A DNA stretch of 31,617 nucleotides from NCBI GenBank assembly GCA_025997935.1, contig BNVG01000008.1, positions 1-31,617 of the forward strand, written 5' to 3'. The position numbers and the translations under genes are program-made. A model generated the notes under the pieces. The model worked only from the letters and a program-made list of their open reading frames with translations. It ran no database searches and was not told the DNA's origin. This DNA comes from Synergistales bacterium (GTDB taxonomy: Bacteria > Synergistota > Synergistia > Synergistales > Aminobacteriaceae). Below, one piece after another: positions 6,627 through 14,412 of the stretch; the first letter of the stretch is position 1; each line of letters opens with the position of its first letter.

Positions 6627-9439
6627 AGATTATCCTCTCCGGGCGTCTCTGAATACTTCCAGCAACGCGGGCATTTTGTGCCGCTCGCGACACCGACGGC
6701 TACCTCGTAGCCCGTCTCCTCGTCTTTGACGACCTTCGTAAGGGTTAGGGTATCCACCCACTCGAACTTTGAGACTATTGCGATGTCGGCCATCTCGTCA
6801 AGCGTGAACGCGCTGATAAGCTCCTCAAAGTCGCTTGTCTTCTTGACCTGCACCCGCGCCTCAAGCGACGTGCCTATTTCCTTGGCGCCCCTCATGCCTT
6901 CGAGCAAGCGCGACACCGCGCCCCTAAGCGTCAAGAGCTTTTCCCAACGGGCGTCGAGAGATTCGTCGATAAAGGCCTTATCCGGCCTCGGGAAGTCGCT
7001 CAAAAACACACTTTCCGGCAGGGATTTATCTATCTTGCGCATCTCCTGCCAGATTTCCTCCGCCGTGAAGCTCAGAATTGTGGCAAGCATTCGCGTGACG
7101 GCTGACAGAATCTCCCACATGGCGGTCTGAGCGCTGCGCCGCGCGAGGGAGTCAGCGGCCTCGACGTAGAGCCTGTCCTTGCTCACGTCGAGATAAAACG
7201 CGCTGAGTTCGTTTACGCAAAAAGAGTGAATGACCGATGTGGGGAGGTGGTATTCATACTCCTCAAAACCGTTGAAAGACCTGTCGATGACGCTCTGCAA
7301 GCGGCTCAGCGCCCATTTGTCCATCTGTAGTAGTTTTTCACGCGGTACGGAATGAATCTTTGGGTCGAAATCGCTGAGGTTGCCCAACAGGAAGCGCGCC
7401 GTGTTGCGTACCCGGCGGTACATCTCGGACAGGGAGCGCATTATAGTTTTCGATATGCGTACGTCGTTTCGGTAGTCCGTGGAGGCCACCCATAGCCTCA
7501 GAATGTCCGCGCCGTACTCGTCCACGACCTCCTGCGGGAAGACCGAGTTGCCGAGCGACTTCGACATCTTGCGCCCATCCCCATCTAAGATAAAACCGTG
7601 AGTCAGCACCTGGCGATACGGCGCTTTGTCTCTCACAGCCACGCCGACCAATAGCGAAGACTGGAACCACCCGCGATGCTGGTCGCTCCCCTCGAGGTAC
7701 ATCTCGGTGGGCCACTCGTGACCCTCGCGGTTAGGCAAAACGGCGAAGCTCGAAGCGCCGGAGTCGAACCAGACGTCCAATATATTGTTGTCTTTCACGA
7801 CGTTCCGGGAGCCGCAAGCGCCGCATACCGCCAAATCCCCAAAGAGCGAATCGGGCGTCATATCCGGTTTCCACCATATAGAGCAACCCTCGCTCGACGC
7901 CTTGACGAGCGCAGCGAAGCGGCGGATACGGTCGGGCGTCAAGGTATACTCGCCGCAGTCGGGGCATTTCAGGGCCGGTATCGGCACGCCCCAGATGCGC
8001 TGCCGGCTTATGCACCAGTCGGAACGGTCGCGCACCATGTTGTATATGCGATCGTGACCCCAGTCTGGTATCCAGCGCACCTCGTTGTCGATGACATCGA
8101 GGGCGCGGTCGCGGAAACGCGACACGGCGATAAACCACTGAGCCGTGGCGCGGAAAATGACGGGCTTCTTACAGCGCCAGCAGTGCGGGTAGCTGTGCAT
8201 TATCGTGCCGCTTCCCAAAAGTCTGCCTCGGCTCGCTATGAGCTCTAAAGCCTTCTTGCCGCCCTCATGGATGTCCATACCTCCGACGAGCGGCGTGTCC
8301 TTTGTGTATCGTCCCGCGTCGTCCACGGGGTTGTATATGTCTATACCGTATTTGACGCCGCTCTCGAAGTCCTCCACGCCATGCCCCGGCGCGGTGTGTA
8401 CGCAGCCGGTGCCGGAGTCCAGCACTATATAGTCGGCCAGAATCAGTTTGACGTCTCTGTCGTCATAAAACGGGTGTACCGCCATCAAATTTTCGAGTTC
8501 CGCGCCCTTGACGGACAGCAAGGCGTCACCGAAAGTCAAGCCAGTGGCCTTCTCCACCTCGCCCCTGAGCGCCGCCGCTATGAGATAAACCTTGCCGTTC
8601 ACATCGTAAAATCCATATTCGTACTGCGGATGCAACGCTATGGCCATGCTCGAGGGCAAAGTCCAGGGCGTGGTCGTCCAGATGACGGCGTAAACATCCT
8701 TTCCGGCCAAGATACCGTAACGCTCGGCTATCTTGGGCATGGGGTAAGCGACGTAGACGGACGGGGACGATTCGTCCCAATACTCTATTTCCCCGGTCGC
8801 CAAGGCGGTCTGACAGTCTATGCACCAGTAAACAGGTTTGCGCCCGCGGTAGACCAAATCTTTTTCCACCATTTCGGCAAAAGCCCCAAGCTCCGCCGCC
8901 TCGAACTCAGGCTCAAGCGTCACATAGGGCTTGGCCCACTCGCCGAAGACGCCGAGCCTCTTGAACTCCCCGGTCTGCACATCGATGAACTTTCGCGCGA
9001 ACTCCGCGCATTTTTGGCGAAGCGCAACGGGGTCGACCGGCTTCACGTTGTCGTTGTCCATGCCGCCCCAGGCCATTTTCTCGTCCTTCAGGACGCGAAG
9101 CTCTATAGGCAGGCCGTGGGTGTCGTAGCCCGGGATAAACGGAGCGTATTTACCGCTCATCGAGCGATATTTAGGTATGAAGTCCTTCAAAACCTTGTTG
9201 AACGCCGTGCCGATATGTATGTTTGCGTTGGCGTAAGGAGGGCCGTCGTGAAGAATGAATTTCTTTTCTCCCTCGCGCAGGGACACCATCTTGTGATAAA
9301 TGTCATTGTCATCCCAGAACTTCAAAAAATCCGGCTCGCGCTTGGCCAAGTTGGCCCTCATCGGAAAATCCGTCACCGGAAGATTCAATGTGTCTTTATA
9401 GTCCTTCTCTTTACAGTCTTTCTCCTTATTCTCTGTCAC
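6593..9439 (-). CDS. ileS: Isoleucine--tRNA ligase
   Basis: Charges tRNA-Ile with isoleucine and edits misactivated valine. The class I signatures are clear: PYANANIHIG (68-77) is the HIGH motif and KMSKS is at 624-628. The editing-domain motif TTTPWTLPSSMAIALHP and the DVWFDSGAS segment are present. A zinc-binding CPDC...CGAC insertion precedes the latter. The C-terminal zinc finger uses C923, C926, C939 and C942. The length (948 aa) is normal for bacterial type 1 IleRS. The start is GTG at 9439 with GGGAG about 9 nt upstream; the first 20 residues are unusually rich in K, D and E. It is the first gene after the restriction-modification cassette on the same strand, with no terminator between them. 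rluA-type follows with overlap. Confidence 0.97.
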   Translation of the reverse strand: MTENKEKDCKEKDYKDTLNLPVTDFPMRANLAKREPDFLKFWDDNDIYHKMVSLREGEKKFILHDGPPYANANIHIGTAFNKVLKDFIPKYRSMSGKYAPFIPGYDTHGLPIELRVLKDEKMAWGGMDNDNVKPVDPVALRQKCAEFARKFIDVQTGEFKRLGVFGEWAKPYVTLEPEFEAAELGAFAEMVEKDLVYRGRKPVYWCIDCQTALATGEIEYWDESSPSVYVAYPMPKIAERYGILAGKDVYAVIWTTTPWTLPSSMAIALHPQYEYGFYDVNGKVYLIAAALRGEVEKATGLTFGDALLSVKGAELENLMAVHPFYDDRDVKLILADYIVLDSGTGCVHTAPGHGVEDFESGVKYGIDIYNPVDDAGRYTKDTPLVGGMDIHEGGKKALELIASRGRLLGSGTIMHSYPHCWRCKKPVIFRATAQWFIAVSRFRDRALDVIDNEVRWIPDWGHDRIYNMVRDRSDWCISRQRIWGVPIPALKCPDCGEYTLTPDRIRRFAALVKASSEGCSIWWKPDMTPDSLFGDLAVCGACGSRNVVKDNNILDVWFDSGASSFAVLPNREGHEWPTEMYLEGSDQHRGWFQSSLLVGVAVRDKAPYRQVLTHGFILDGDGRKMSKSLGNSVFPQEVVDEYGADILRLWVASTDYRNDVRISKTIMRSLSEMYRRVRNTARFLLGNLSDFDPKIHSVPREKLLQMDKWALSRLQSVIDRSFNGFEEYEYHLPTSVIHSFCVNELSAFYLDVSKDRLYVEAADSLARRSAQTAMWEILSAVTRMLATILSFTAEEIWQEMRKIDKSLPESVFLSDFPRPDKAFIDESLDARWEKLLTLRGAVSRLLEGMRGAKEIGTSLEARVQVKKTSDFEELISAFTLDEMADIAIVSKFEWVDTLTLTKVVKDEETGYEVAVGVASGTKCPRCWKYSETPGEDNLCPRCASVLKG

Positions 9440-9508
9440 GCAAACCCGCTCCCTCTGTTTTAATCGCTACCGCGACATCTTATACTTCGTTGTCTTATAA
9501 GTCCTGAG

Positions 9509-9526
9509 CCAATTATAATATGTATT
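9509..9526. repeat. Left copy of 18-bp direct repeat bounding the RM cassette
   Basis: CCAATTATAATATGTATT on plus, identical to 11689-11706. On the minus strand it contains TATAAT (a possible ileS -10 element). It lies between the ileS start and the restriction-gene stop. The sequence on both outer sides differs from the other copy. Confidence 0.85.
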
Positions 9527-9535
9527 GTAACAATA
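9523..9535. promoter_or_regulatory. 13-bp palindrome upstream of ileS
   Basis: TATTGT-A-ACAATA is a perfect inverted repeat overlapping the inner edge of the left 18-bp repeat and just upstream (minus strand) of the ileS -10 candidate. It resembles a dimeric repressor operator. No regulator can be assigned. Confidence 0.4.
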
Positions 9536-9542
9536 TATGCGC

Positions 9543-10694
9543 TTATAGGTTTACAATCTTTTCAAGAAACCTCGTTGCCGAAGTAGCGTCTATTGTGTTC
9601 GTTTCGTTTAAAATTATGCTCTTTATCGCCTCTCCGTTGAATTGAGATACACCCCTCGAATTTCTGCCCGCCCAATGAGCTTGGATTACCGTGTTGCTGA
9701 TAAGCGTGTTTTGAAACATCGAAACCAATTTTGTTTTGATGGTTTTTTGCGTGTAATCAATGCCAACAAAATAAATCATAAAAATGCTGTCAGGTTCAGC
9801 AAGAAACTCTAACATTTTATCCAAATTATAACCCTTTGGCGCTGACGCTAAAATCATTATCTTGGTTTTGATGTCTGTTTCGGTATGAAACGCCGGATAT
9901 ATTTTGCCGTAATCGCCCAATCCATCACGAGTAACGAGACGCGGTAGTTCTGCATTATCGTACAAAGATTCGATTATCCTGTCCCTCAAAGCAACGTCGT
10001 CGCCGGCGATAATATACTCGATAATGCGGCCTCGCAAATTCACGTTTTCAATGCACGCGGCAATCAAGATTTCATTTTTGAAATTATTAGCTCTTGAGTC
10101 AAGGCCGGAGAGCAAATCTTGATAATCGTCCGACAACGAAAAACGGATGGCTCTCTTAGGCGAATCCATGATATTCTCTAAGCAATTGCCTGCTGTTACA
10201 TCGAACTTTGCTCCTATAGGCACAATATTGTTTGTGGCTTCTGTTAGTCTGACCAAATTTTCCTCAAAGGTAAAGTTTTGATGAATCGCAAAGAGAGTGG
10301 CAAAATTTTTAGGTTCGTTTGCAAGATCGCCAATTTGTCGGATAATATCGGAGCCATTAAAACTACCCTTAATGTTATCAACACGAAGTTTTTGCGAACT
10401 ATGGCTGATCTTGATGAGAAAAGTCGTATTCGCCAACAGCATGTAATTTTTGTCAGGCGTCACAACGCAGATGATTACAGGTAGCCTGTCGAATTTTTGC
10501 AGCGCCGAAAGCGACAGCACAGTATTGCTGAACGAGGAAGCGTTAGCCTTGCAAAATCTTACGGCAAAGCGCTTACAATAAAAAACGGAACGGTCTTTCA
10601 CAAGAACAAACTGCCGAGTGACAAGGCTCGCCAATTTCATCTTGTCGTTAATACCGTCGTAGAATTTGATGAACTCTACCAATCTATCCAACAT
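9543..10694 (-). CDS. Probable type II restriction endonuclease (by context)
   Basis: A 383-residue protein that I cannot place in a named family by eye. Its gene begins inside the end of the adjacent DNA methyltransferase gene (19-bp overlap), the usual arrangement of a type II restriction-modification pair, so a cognate endonuclease is the best inference. The C-terminal third has KIMILASAPKGYNLDKMLEF, then IYFVGIDYTQKTIKTKLVSM and QAHWAGRNSRGVSQFNGE. Acidic and lysine residues in this part could form a PD-(D/E)XK-like core, but no certain catalytic triad is readable. Codon use is AT-rich (many AAT, ATT, TTT), unlike ileS and the ABC operon either side, a sign of horizontal transfer. Its stop lies 16 bp from the left 18-bp repeat. 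Another methylation-linked nuclease or defence protein is possible. Confidence 0.65.
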   Translation of the reverse strand: MLDRLVEFIKFYDGINDKMKLASLVTRQFVLVKDRSVFYCKRFAVRFCKANASSFSNTVLSLSALQKFDRLPVIICVVTPDKNYMLLANTTFLIKISHSSQKLRVDNIKGSFNGSDIIRQIGDLANEPKNFATLFAIHQNFTFEENLVRLTEATNNIVPIGAKFDVTAGNCLENIMDSPKRAIRFSLSDDYQDLLSGLDSRANNFKNEILIAACIENVNLRGRIIEYIIAGDDVALRDRIIESLYDNAELPRLVTRDGLGDYGKIYPAFHTETDIKTKIMILASAPKGYNLDKMLEFLAEPDSIFMIYFVGIDYTQKTIKTKLVSMFQNTLISNTVIQAHWAGRNSRGVSQFNGEAIKSIILNETNTIDATSATRFLEKIVNL

Positions 10695-11656
10695 TGCTCA
10701 GGCATCCCGAGGCGTTGATTCTTTTGCTGAAAAGCCAACGTGTTTCGCTCCCAAAAAACTCCGTCTGTATAACCCTGTATAGTCGGATTACTCATGGCCA
10801 TTTCTAAACGCTTTTGCGCTAACGCGCAATACCCGCGCTCGTACTCAATTCCGGCGTATCGGCGACCCAGCTTTTTAGCGACGACCGCGCTTGTACCTGA
10901 CCCGATAAATGGATCAAAAACAATGTCCTGCTCTTTCGAGCTGGCGAGAATGAGCCTGGCTATTAATTTTTCAGGTTTTTGAGTCGGGTGGTCGGTATTC
11001 TCGGGCATTGACCAATAAGGTATGGAAATATCATCCCAGAAATTGGAAGGGAATGTATCCCTGAAGTTGCCGTTTTCGGTCTCCGCCCAGTCTTTTGGCT
11101 TTCCGTCAATCTTATATGGAGCAACTACTCGTCTACGCATTTTGACATCGTCGACATTGAAAACAAAATCTTTGGATACGGTCGCAAACCAAATATCTTC
11201 CATAGCGTTTTTCCAGTTACGCGTTGCTCCACGTCCCTTTTCCCTTTGCCATGTAATACGGTTTTGAATATTGAAATGTTTGCCGAGCACTCCCCCGATA
11301 AGCATACTTGTTTTCCAGTCACAACAGACATAAATTGTCGCGGTGGATTTAAGCGCGCTTTTAATTCCCGTAATCCACTTTTCAGTAAAGAGCTGGTAAG
11401 CGTCGTCGTCCATTTTTGTGAAAGCGGAATTTCCAAAGGTTTTATTCAAGTTGTAAGGCGGATCCACAATGAGCAAATCAATAAAATTCTCAGGCAAAAA
11501 AGGAAAAACCTCAAAGGCGTCACCATAGACAATTTTGTTTATAATTTCTTCTGTAATAAGGGGCGAGGAAACCGAGATGCAATTTTCAGAATAAATATCG
11601 GTTTCGTTTTCAGAAATTGTAATTGTTCTGTTGCGAGGCGCGCGCTGCTTCTCCAA
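10676..11656 (-). CDS. Type II DNA methyltransferase, beta class (N6-adenine or N4-cytosine)
   Basis: Transfers a methyl group from S-adenosylmethionine to a base in a specific DNA site. The catalytic motif DPPYNLNKTFG lies near residue 65, and the AdoMet-binding motif DPFIGSGTSAVVAKKLG lies late, near residue 265. The order catalytic, target recognition, AdoMet-binding is that of beta-class enzymes; DPPY favours adenine. HPTQKPEKLIARLI precedes motif I as expected. The frame extends to a TTG at 11692, but that codon overlaps the likely -10 element. I prefer TTG 11656, which has AAAGGATGA 9 nt upstream (326 aa). The recognition sequence is not predictable by eye. The gene overlaps the presumed endonuclease by 19 bp. 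AT-rich codon use marks it as acquired. Confidence 0.88.
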   Translation of the reverse strand: MEKQRAPRNRTITISENETDIYSENCISVSSPLITEEIINKIVYGDAFEVFPFLPENFIDLLIVDPPYNLNKTFGNSAFTKMDDDAYQLFTEKWITGIKSALKSTATIYVCCDWKTSMLIGGVLGKHFNIQNRITWQREKGRGATRNWKNAMEDIWFATVSKDFVFNVDDVKMRRRVVAPYKIDGKPKDWAETENGNFRDTFPSNFWDDISIPYWSMPENTDHPTQKPEKLIARLILASSKEQDIVFDPFIGSGTSAVVAKKLGRRYAGIEYERGYCALAQKRLEMAMSNPTIQGYTDGVFWERNTLAFQQKNQRLGMPEQCWIDW

Positions 11657-11670
11657 TAAATTTTCATCCT

Positions 11671-11699
11671 TTCTCAAAATAATCTTGTCCAATTATAAT
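11671..11699 (+). promoter_or_regulatory. Divergent promoter region, RM cassette / peptide ABC operon
   Basis: The palindromic core ATTATAAT gives a TATAAT on each strand: plus 11694-11699, with TTCTCA at 11671-11676 and a 17-bp spacer, and minus 11692-11697 for the methyltransferase. The plus promoter would drive the peptide-binding protein gene. -35 elements are poor, so strength is uncertain. Confidence 0.45.
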
Positions 11700-11706
11700 A
11701 TGTATT
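11689..11706. repeat. Right copy of 18-bp direct repeat bounding the RM cassette
   Basis: Identical to 9509-9526 and in the same orientation. It overlaps the predicted -10 elements of the methyltransferase (minus) and the peptide ABC operon (plus). The interval between the copies is 2162 bp and holds only the two restriction-modification genes. Confidence 0.85.
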
Positions 11707-11764
11707 TAGTGTAAAATTATCATTTCAATAACTTTTTAATCAAAAATACCGGGGAGGATTTTCA

Positions 11765-13453
11765 ATGCCGCAAGTATCAAAATTTGACCGCGTGGCCGCC
11801 GTTTTGCTATCCGTCATATTTTTCGCGTCGCCCGCCGCCGCTTTCGACATCTCAAATTTCAAAGGCCCTAAGATGACCGACCTCTATTACGTCGTGATGC
11901 GCGACGCGGACGCGCAGACTATGGCCATCACGTCCGGCAAGTTAGATGTGTTGGGCGACATATTCAGGGCGGTCGACGTGGAGCGTCTTGAAAAATCGGG
12001 GCTTGTAGACCTGTCTATGGCGGCAAACTTCCACGGCTTTTTCGTGACTTTCAACACCCGCAAATTCCCCTTCGATCAAAAAGTATTACGTCAGGCCGCG
12101 TCGCAGGTTATGGACAGAACAAACTGGACGCGCGACCTGTTCTCGGGATACGCAGAGCCTGCGGCGGGCTTTATCCCCGAAATCTCCCCCTACTACGACG
12201 TCGATTCAAAAGTGCTTCCCTATGACATAGAGGCGGCGCGCAAGCGCCTGAGTGACGCCGGATGGACTTGGAACGCCGACGGGAGACTGACGGCGCCTGA
12301 CGGAAGGGAGACGCCCCATATCAAAATTCTATGCCCGCCCTCGTCCGTGGCGGCCACGTCGACCGAAATAGCGATTTTGGCTGCCGATGGCCTCTCTAAG
12401 CTCGGTATGTCAGCCGAGGCTCAGCCGATGGATTTTCAGACGATGCTCGCCCGCGTCGACGAGCGCGACTTCGACGCCTGCACAAACGCCTGGAGCATGT
12501 CGCGCGACCCCGACCTTCTCTACGCCTTCTATCACTCTTCATGGAAAGACGTGAAAGGCGCTTACAACCTGAGCGGCATAGCGGACGACGAGCTTGACGC
12601 GGCTCTTTTGTCATTACGCAACGCCCCTGACGAGGCGTCTGCCCGCGAGGCGGCGCTCCTCTCGCAGCGCCTCCTGTCCGAGCTTGTCCCAGTCGTGCCT
12701 ATATACAGCCGCTACTCCGTGGCCGCCATTCGCAAGGACTGGGACAACGTATACACAAACGACCGCGTCACATCGGACAACCTCTATACGCTCCTCTCCA
12801 TGACGCCAAAGGGCGCGAAAGCGGGGGAAACTCGCCCGATATACTGGAACATCCCGGAGGAGATTCGCACCCTAAACCCGCTTGTGTCCGGGACGGCCTA
12901 CGACTGGACGGTGCTTGGGTCGATTTACGATTCCCTCATTTCGGTGAACCCCGAAAATTTCGAGGACATGCCGTGGTTAGCCGAAAGCTGGAGTATAGAA
13001 ACTGGGGAGAAGGGCTCTATACTTACGTTCACGCTTCGTGACGGCCTCAAATGGCAAGACGGCTTTCCCCTGACGGTGGATGACGTGAAGTTCTCTCTCG
13101 AGTTTCTCAAAAAGAACGAGGTTCCGCGTTATTTTGACAGCGTGTCGGATATGGAGCGCGTCGAGACGGACGCGGCCTCGCGCACGGTGAAAGTCTATAT
13201 GTCCAACACCAGCTATTGGCACCTCCACAACATCGGCGGGATGATAATCCTTCCCAAACATATTTTGGAAAACGTGCCCGACTGGAGAGCGTGGCAGCCG
13301 ACAAACACCCCTCACAAGGCGGCGGACGGTTCGGATATGACCGAGCTTGTCGGCACGGGGCCTTTTATATTCAAAGAGTCGCGCGTGGGCGAGTACGTAC
13401 ATATGACGAGAAATCCGTTTTATATGCTTTATGACGGGAATAGCGAAAAATGA
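11765..13453 (+). CDS. Peptide/nickel ABC transporter substrate-binding protein, apparently circularly permuted
   Basis: A 562-residue exported solute-binding protein of the DppA/OppA class (SBP_bac_5). GGGGAGGA precedes the ATG, and a signal peptide ends near ASPAAA|FD (residue 26). The order of the parts is unusual. Residues about 38-345 match what is normally the second half: VMRDADAQTMAITSGKLDV, FFVTFNTRKFPFDQKVLRQA (normally about residue 280 of DppA) and the C-terminal lobe. Residues about 356-555 match the normal first half: IRTLNPLVSGTAYDWTVL, LAESWSIE, LRDGLKWQDGFPLTVDDV and GTGPFIFKESRVGEYVHM. The protein ends exactly where the first half normally joins the second. No frameshift separates the parts. 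It overlaps the permease gene by 4 bp. Ligand likely a short peptide or metal complex. Confidence 0.88.
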   Translation: MPQVSKFDRVAAVLLSVIFFASPAAAFDISNFKGPKMTDLYYVVMRDADAQTMAITSGKLDVLGDIFRAVDVERLEKSGLVDLSMAANFHGFFVTFNTRKFPFDQKVLRQAASQVMDRTNWTRDLFSGYAEPAAGFIPEISPYYDVDSKVLPYDIEAARKRLSDAGWTWNADGRLTAPDGRETPHIKILCPPSSVAATSTEIAILAADGLSKLGMSAEAQPMDFQTMLARVDERDFDACTNAWSMSRDPDLLYAFYHSSWKDVKGAYNLSGIADDELDAALLSLRNAPDEASAREAALLSQRLLSELVPVVPIYSRYSVAAIRKDWDNVYTNDRVTSDNLYTLLSMTPKGAKAGETRPIYWNIPEEIRTLNPLVSGTAYDWTVLGSIYDSLISVNPENFEDMPWLAESWSIETGEKGSILTFTLRDGLKWQDGFPLTVDDVKFSLEFLKKNEVPRYFDSVSDMERVETDAASRTVKVYMSNTSYWHLHNIGGMIILPKHILENVPDWRAWQPTNTPHKAADGSDMTELVGTGPFIFKESRVGEYVHMTRNPFYMLYDGNSEK

Positions 13454-14412
13454 TAGGCAGGCGCATCGGCGGCGCGTTGACGGTCTTGCTGATTGTTATC
13501 GCGCTAAATTTTTTCCTGTTTCGTGTGATGCCCGGAGACCCTTTGAGCGGGATGATGGACCCGAAACTCTCGGCTGAGGCCAAGGACAAGATAAGGGGTA
13601 TGTGGGGCCTCGACAAACCCCTTGGCGAACAGTTTTTTATCTATGTGGGGCAAATGGCGACGTTCAACTTCGGCATGTCCATGACGACGCAGCGTCCGGT
13701 CTGGGACGAGCTGAGAAGCCGCGTGCCAAACACCGTGGCGCTCCTGCTCCCGGCGCTCCTTTTGTCCGCCGCTCTCGGCATATACCTCGGCGTGAAGGCC
13801 GCCGTCGCGCGCGGTTCCCTGACTGAAAAGCTCGTCATATGGAGCGGGGCGGTGTCGTTTTCCGTGCCCTCGTTTTTTGTACAGATAGTTTTGCTGATGT
13901 GCTTCGCTTATATGTTGCCGCTGTTTCCCCTGCGCGGGTCTTCGTCCATACCGCCGCCTGTCGGCGCGGCGGCTGTTTTTGATTATCTATGGCATCTGTC
14001 GCTGCCCCTCATATCTTTGGTGGCGCTGAGCTTTGGCGGCTGGGCGCTTTATATCCGCAACATGATGGTAAAGACATTGGGCGAGGACTATATACTGATG
14101 GCGGTGGCACGTGGCCTACCGAAGGGGCGCGTCGTCTGGAACCACGCGTTTCGCTCGATATTGCCGCCGGTTTTGACGATGCTCTTGCTGTCCCTGCCCG
14201 GCGTGGTGAGCGGCGCGGTGTTGACCGAGACGGTTTTTTCGCTAAACGGCGCGGGGAGCTTGCTGCTCGAGGCCGTAAATTCTCATAACTACCCGGTAGC
14301 GCAGGCGGCGTTTTATATAATGGCGCTTTTGACCGTGTTATGCAATCTCTTGGCGGACTTGCTATGCGCGTACTTCGACCCGCGCGTGAGGCTTGGGGGG
14401 GAACAGGCGTGA
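13450..14412 (+). CDS. Peptide/nickel ABC transporter permease, DppB type
   Basis: First inner-membrane permease of the ABC operon, 320 aa, the usual size. It has the N-terminal membrane segment with FFLFRVMPGDPLSGMM, a periplasmic stretch, then five further hydrophobic segments. The cytoplasmic EAA-type loop for ATPase contact is DYILMAVARGLPKGRVVWNH, near residue 220. The start ATG overlaps the binding-protein stop (ATGA), and its own stop overlaps the next start (GTGA), so the three genes are tightly coupled. It pairs with the DppC-type subunit to form the channel. No ATPase (DppD or DppF) gene follows, so energy must come from subunits encoded elsewhere. Confidence 0.93.
   Translation: MIGRRIGGALTVLLIVIALNFFLFRVMPGDPLSGMMDPKLSAEAKDKIRGMWGLDKPLGEQFFIYVGQMATFNFGMSMTTQRPVWDELRSRVPNTVALLLPALLLSAALGIYLGVKAAVARGSLTEKLVIWSGAVSFSVPSFFVQIVLLMCFAYMLPLFPLRGSSSIPPPVGAAAVFDYLWHLSLPLISLVALSFGGWALYIRNMMVKTLGEDYILMAVARGLPKGRVVWNHAFRSILPPVLTMLLLSLPGVVSGAVLTETVFSLNGAGSLLLEAVNSHNYPVAQAAFYIMALLTVLCNLLADLLCAYFDPRVRLGGEQA

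Noticed and set aside
8267..9463. Long open frame on plus (398 codons) opposite ileS
   Set aside because: Antisense shadow of a well-conserved aminoacyl-tRNA synthetase in a GC-rich region; no ribosome site and no recognisable domain.
9440..9542. T-box riboswitch upstream of ileS
   Set aside because: The leader is only about 60-70 nt after the likely -10 element, and no specifier stem, T-box sequence or terminator is visible.
11656..11692. Methyltransferase start at TTG 11692
   Set aside because: The codon overlaps the likely -10 element and has no ribosome site; TTG 11656 has one at suitable distance.
9509..11706. Insertion sequence explanation for the RM cassette
   Set aside because: No transposase gene and no terminal inverted repeats; the flanks are direct repeats only.
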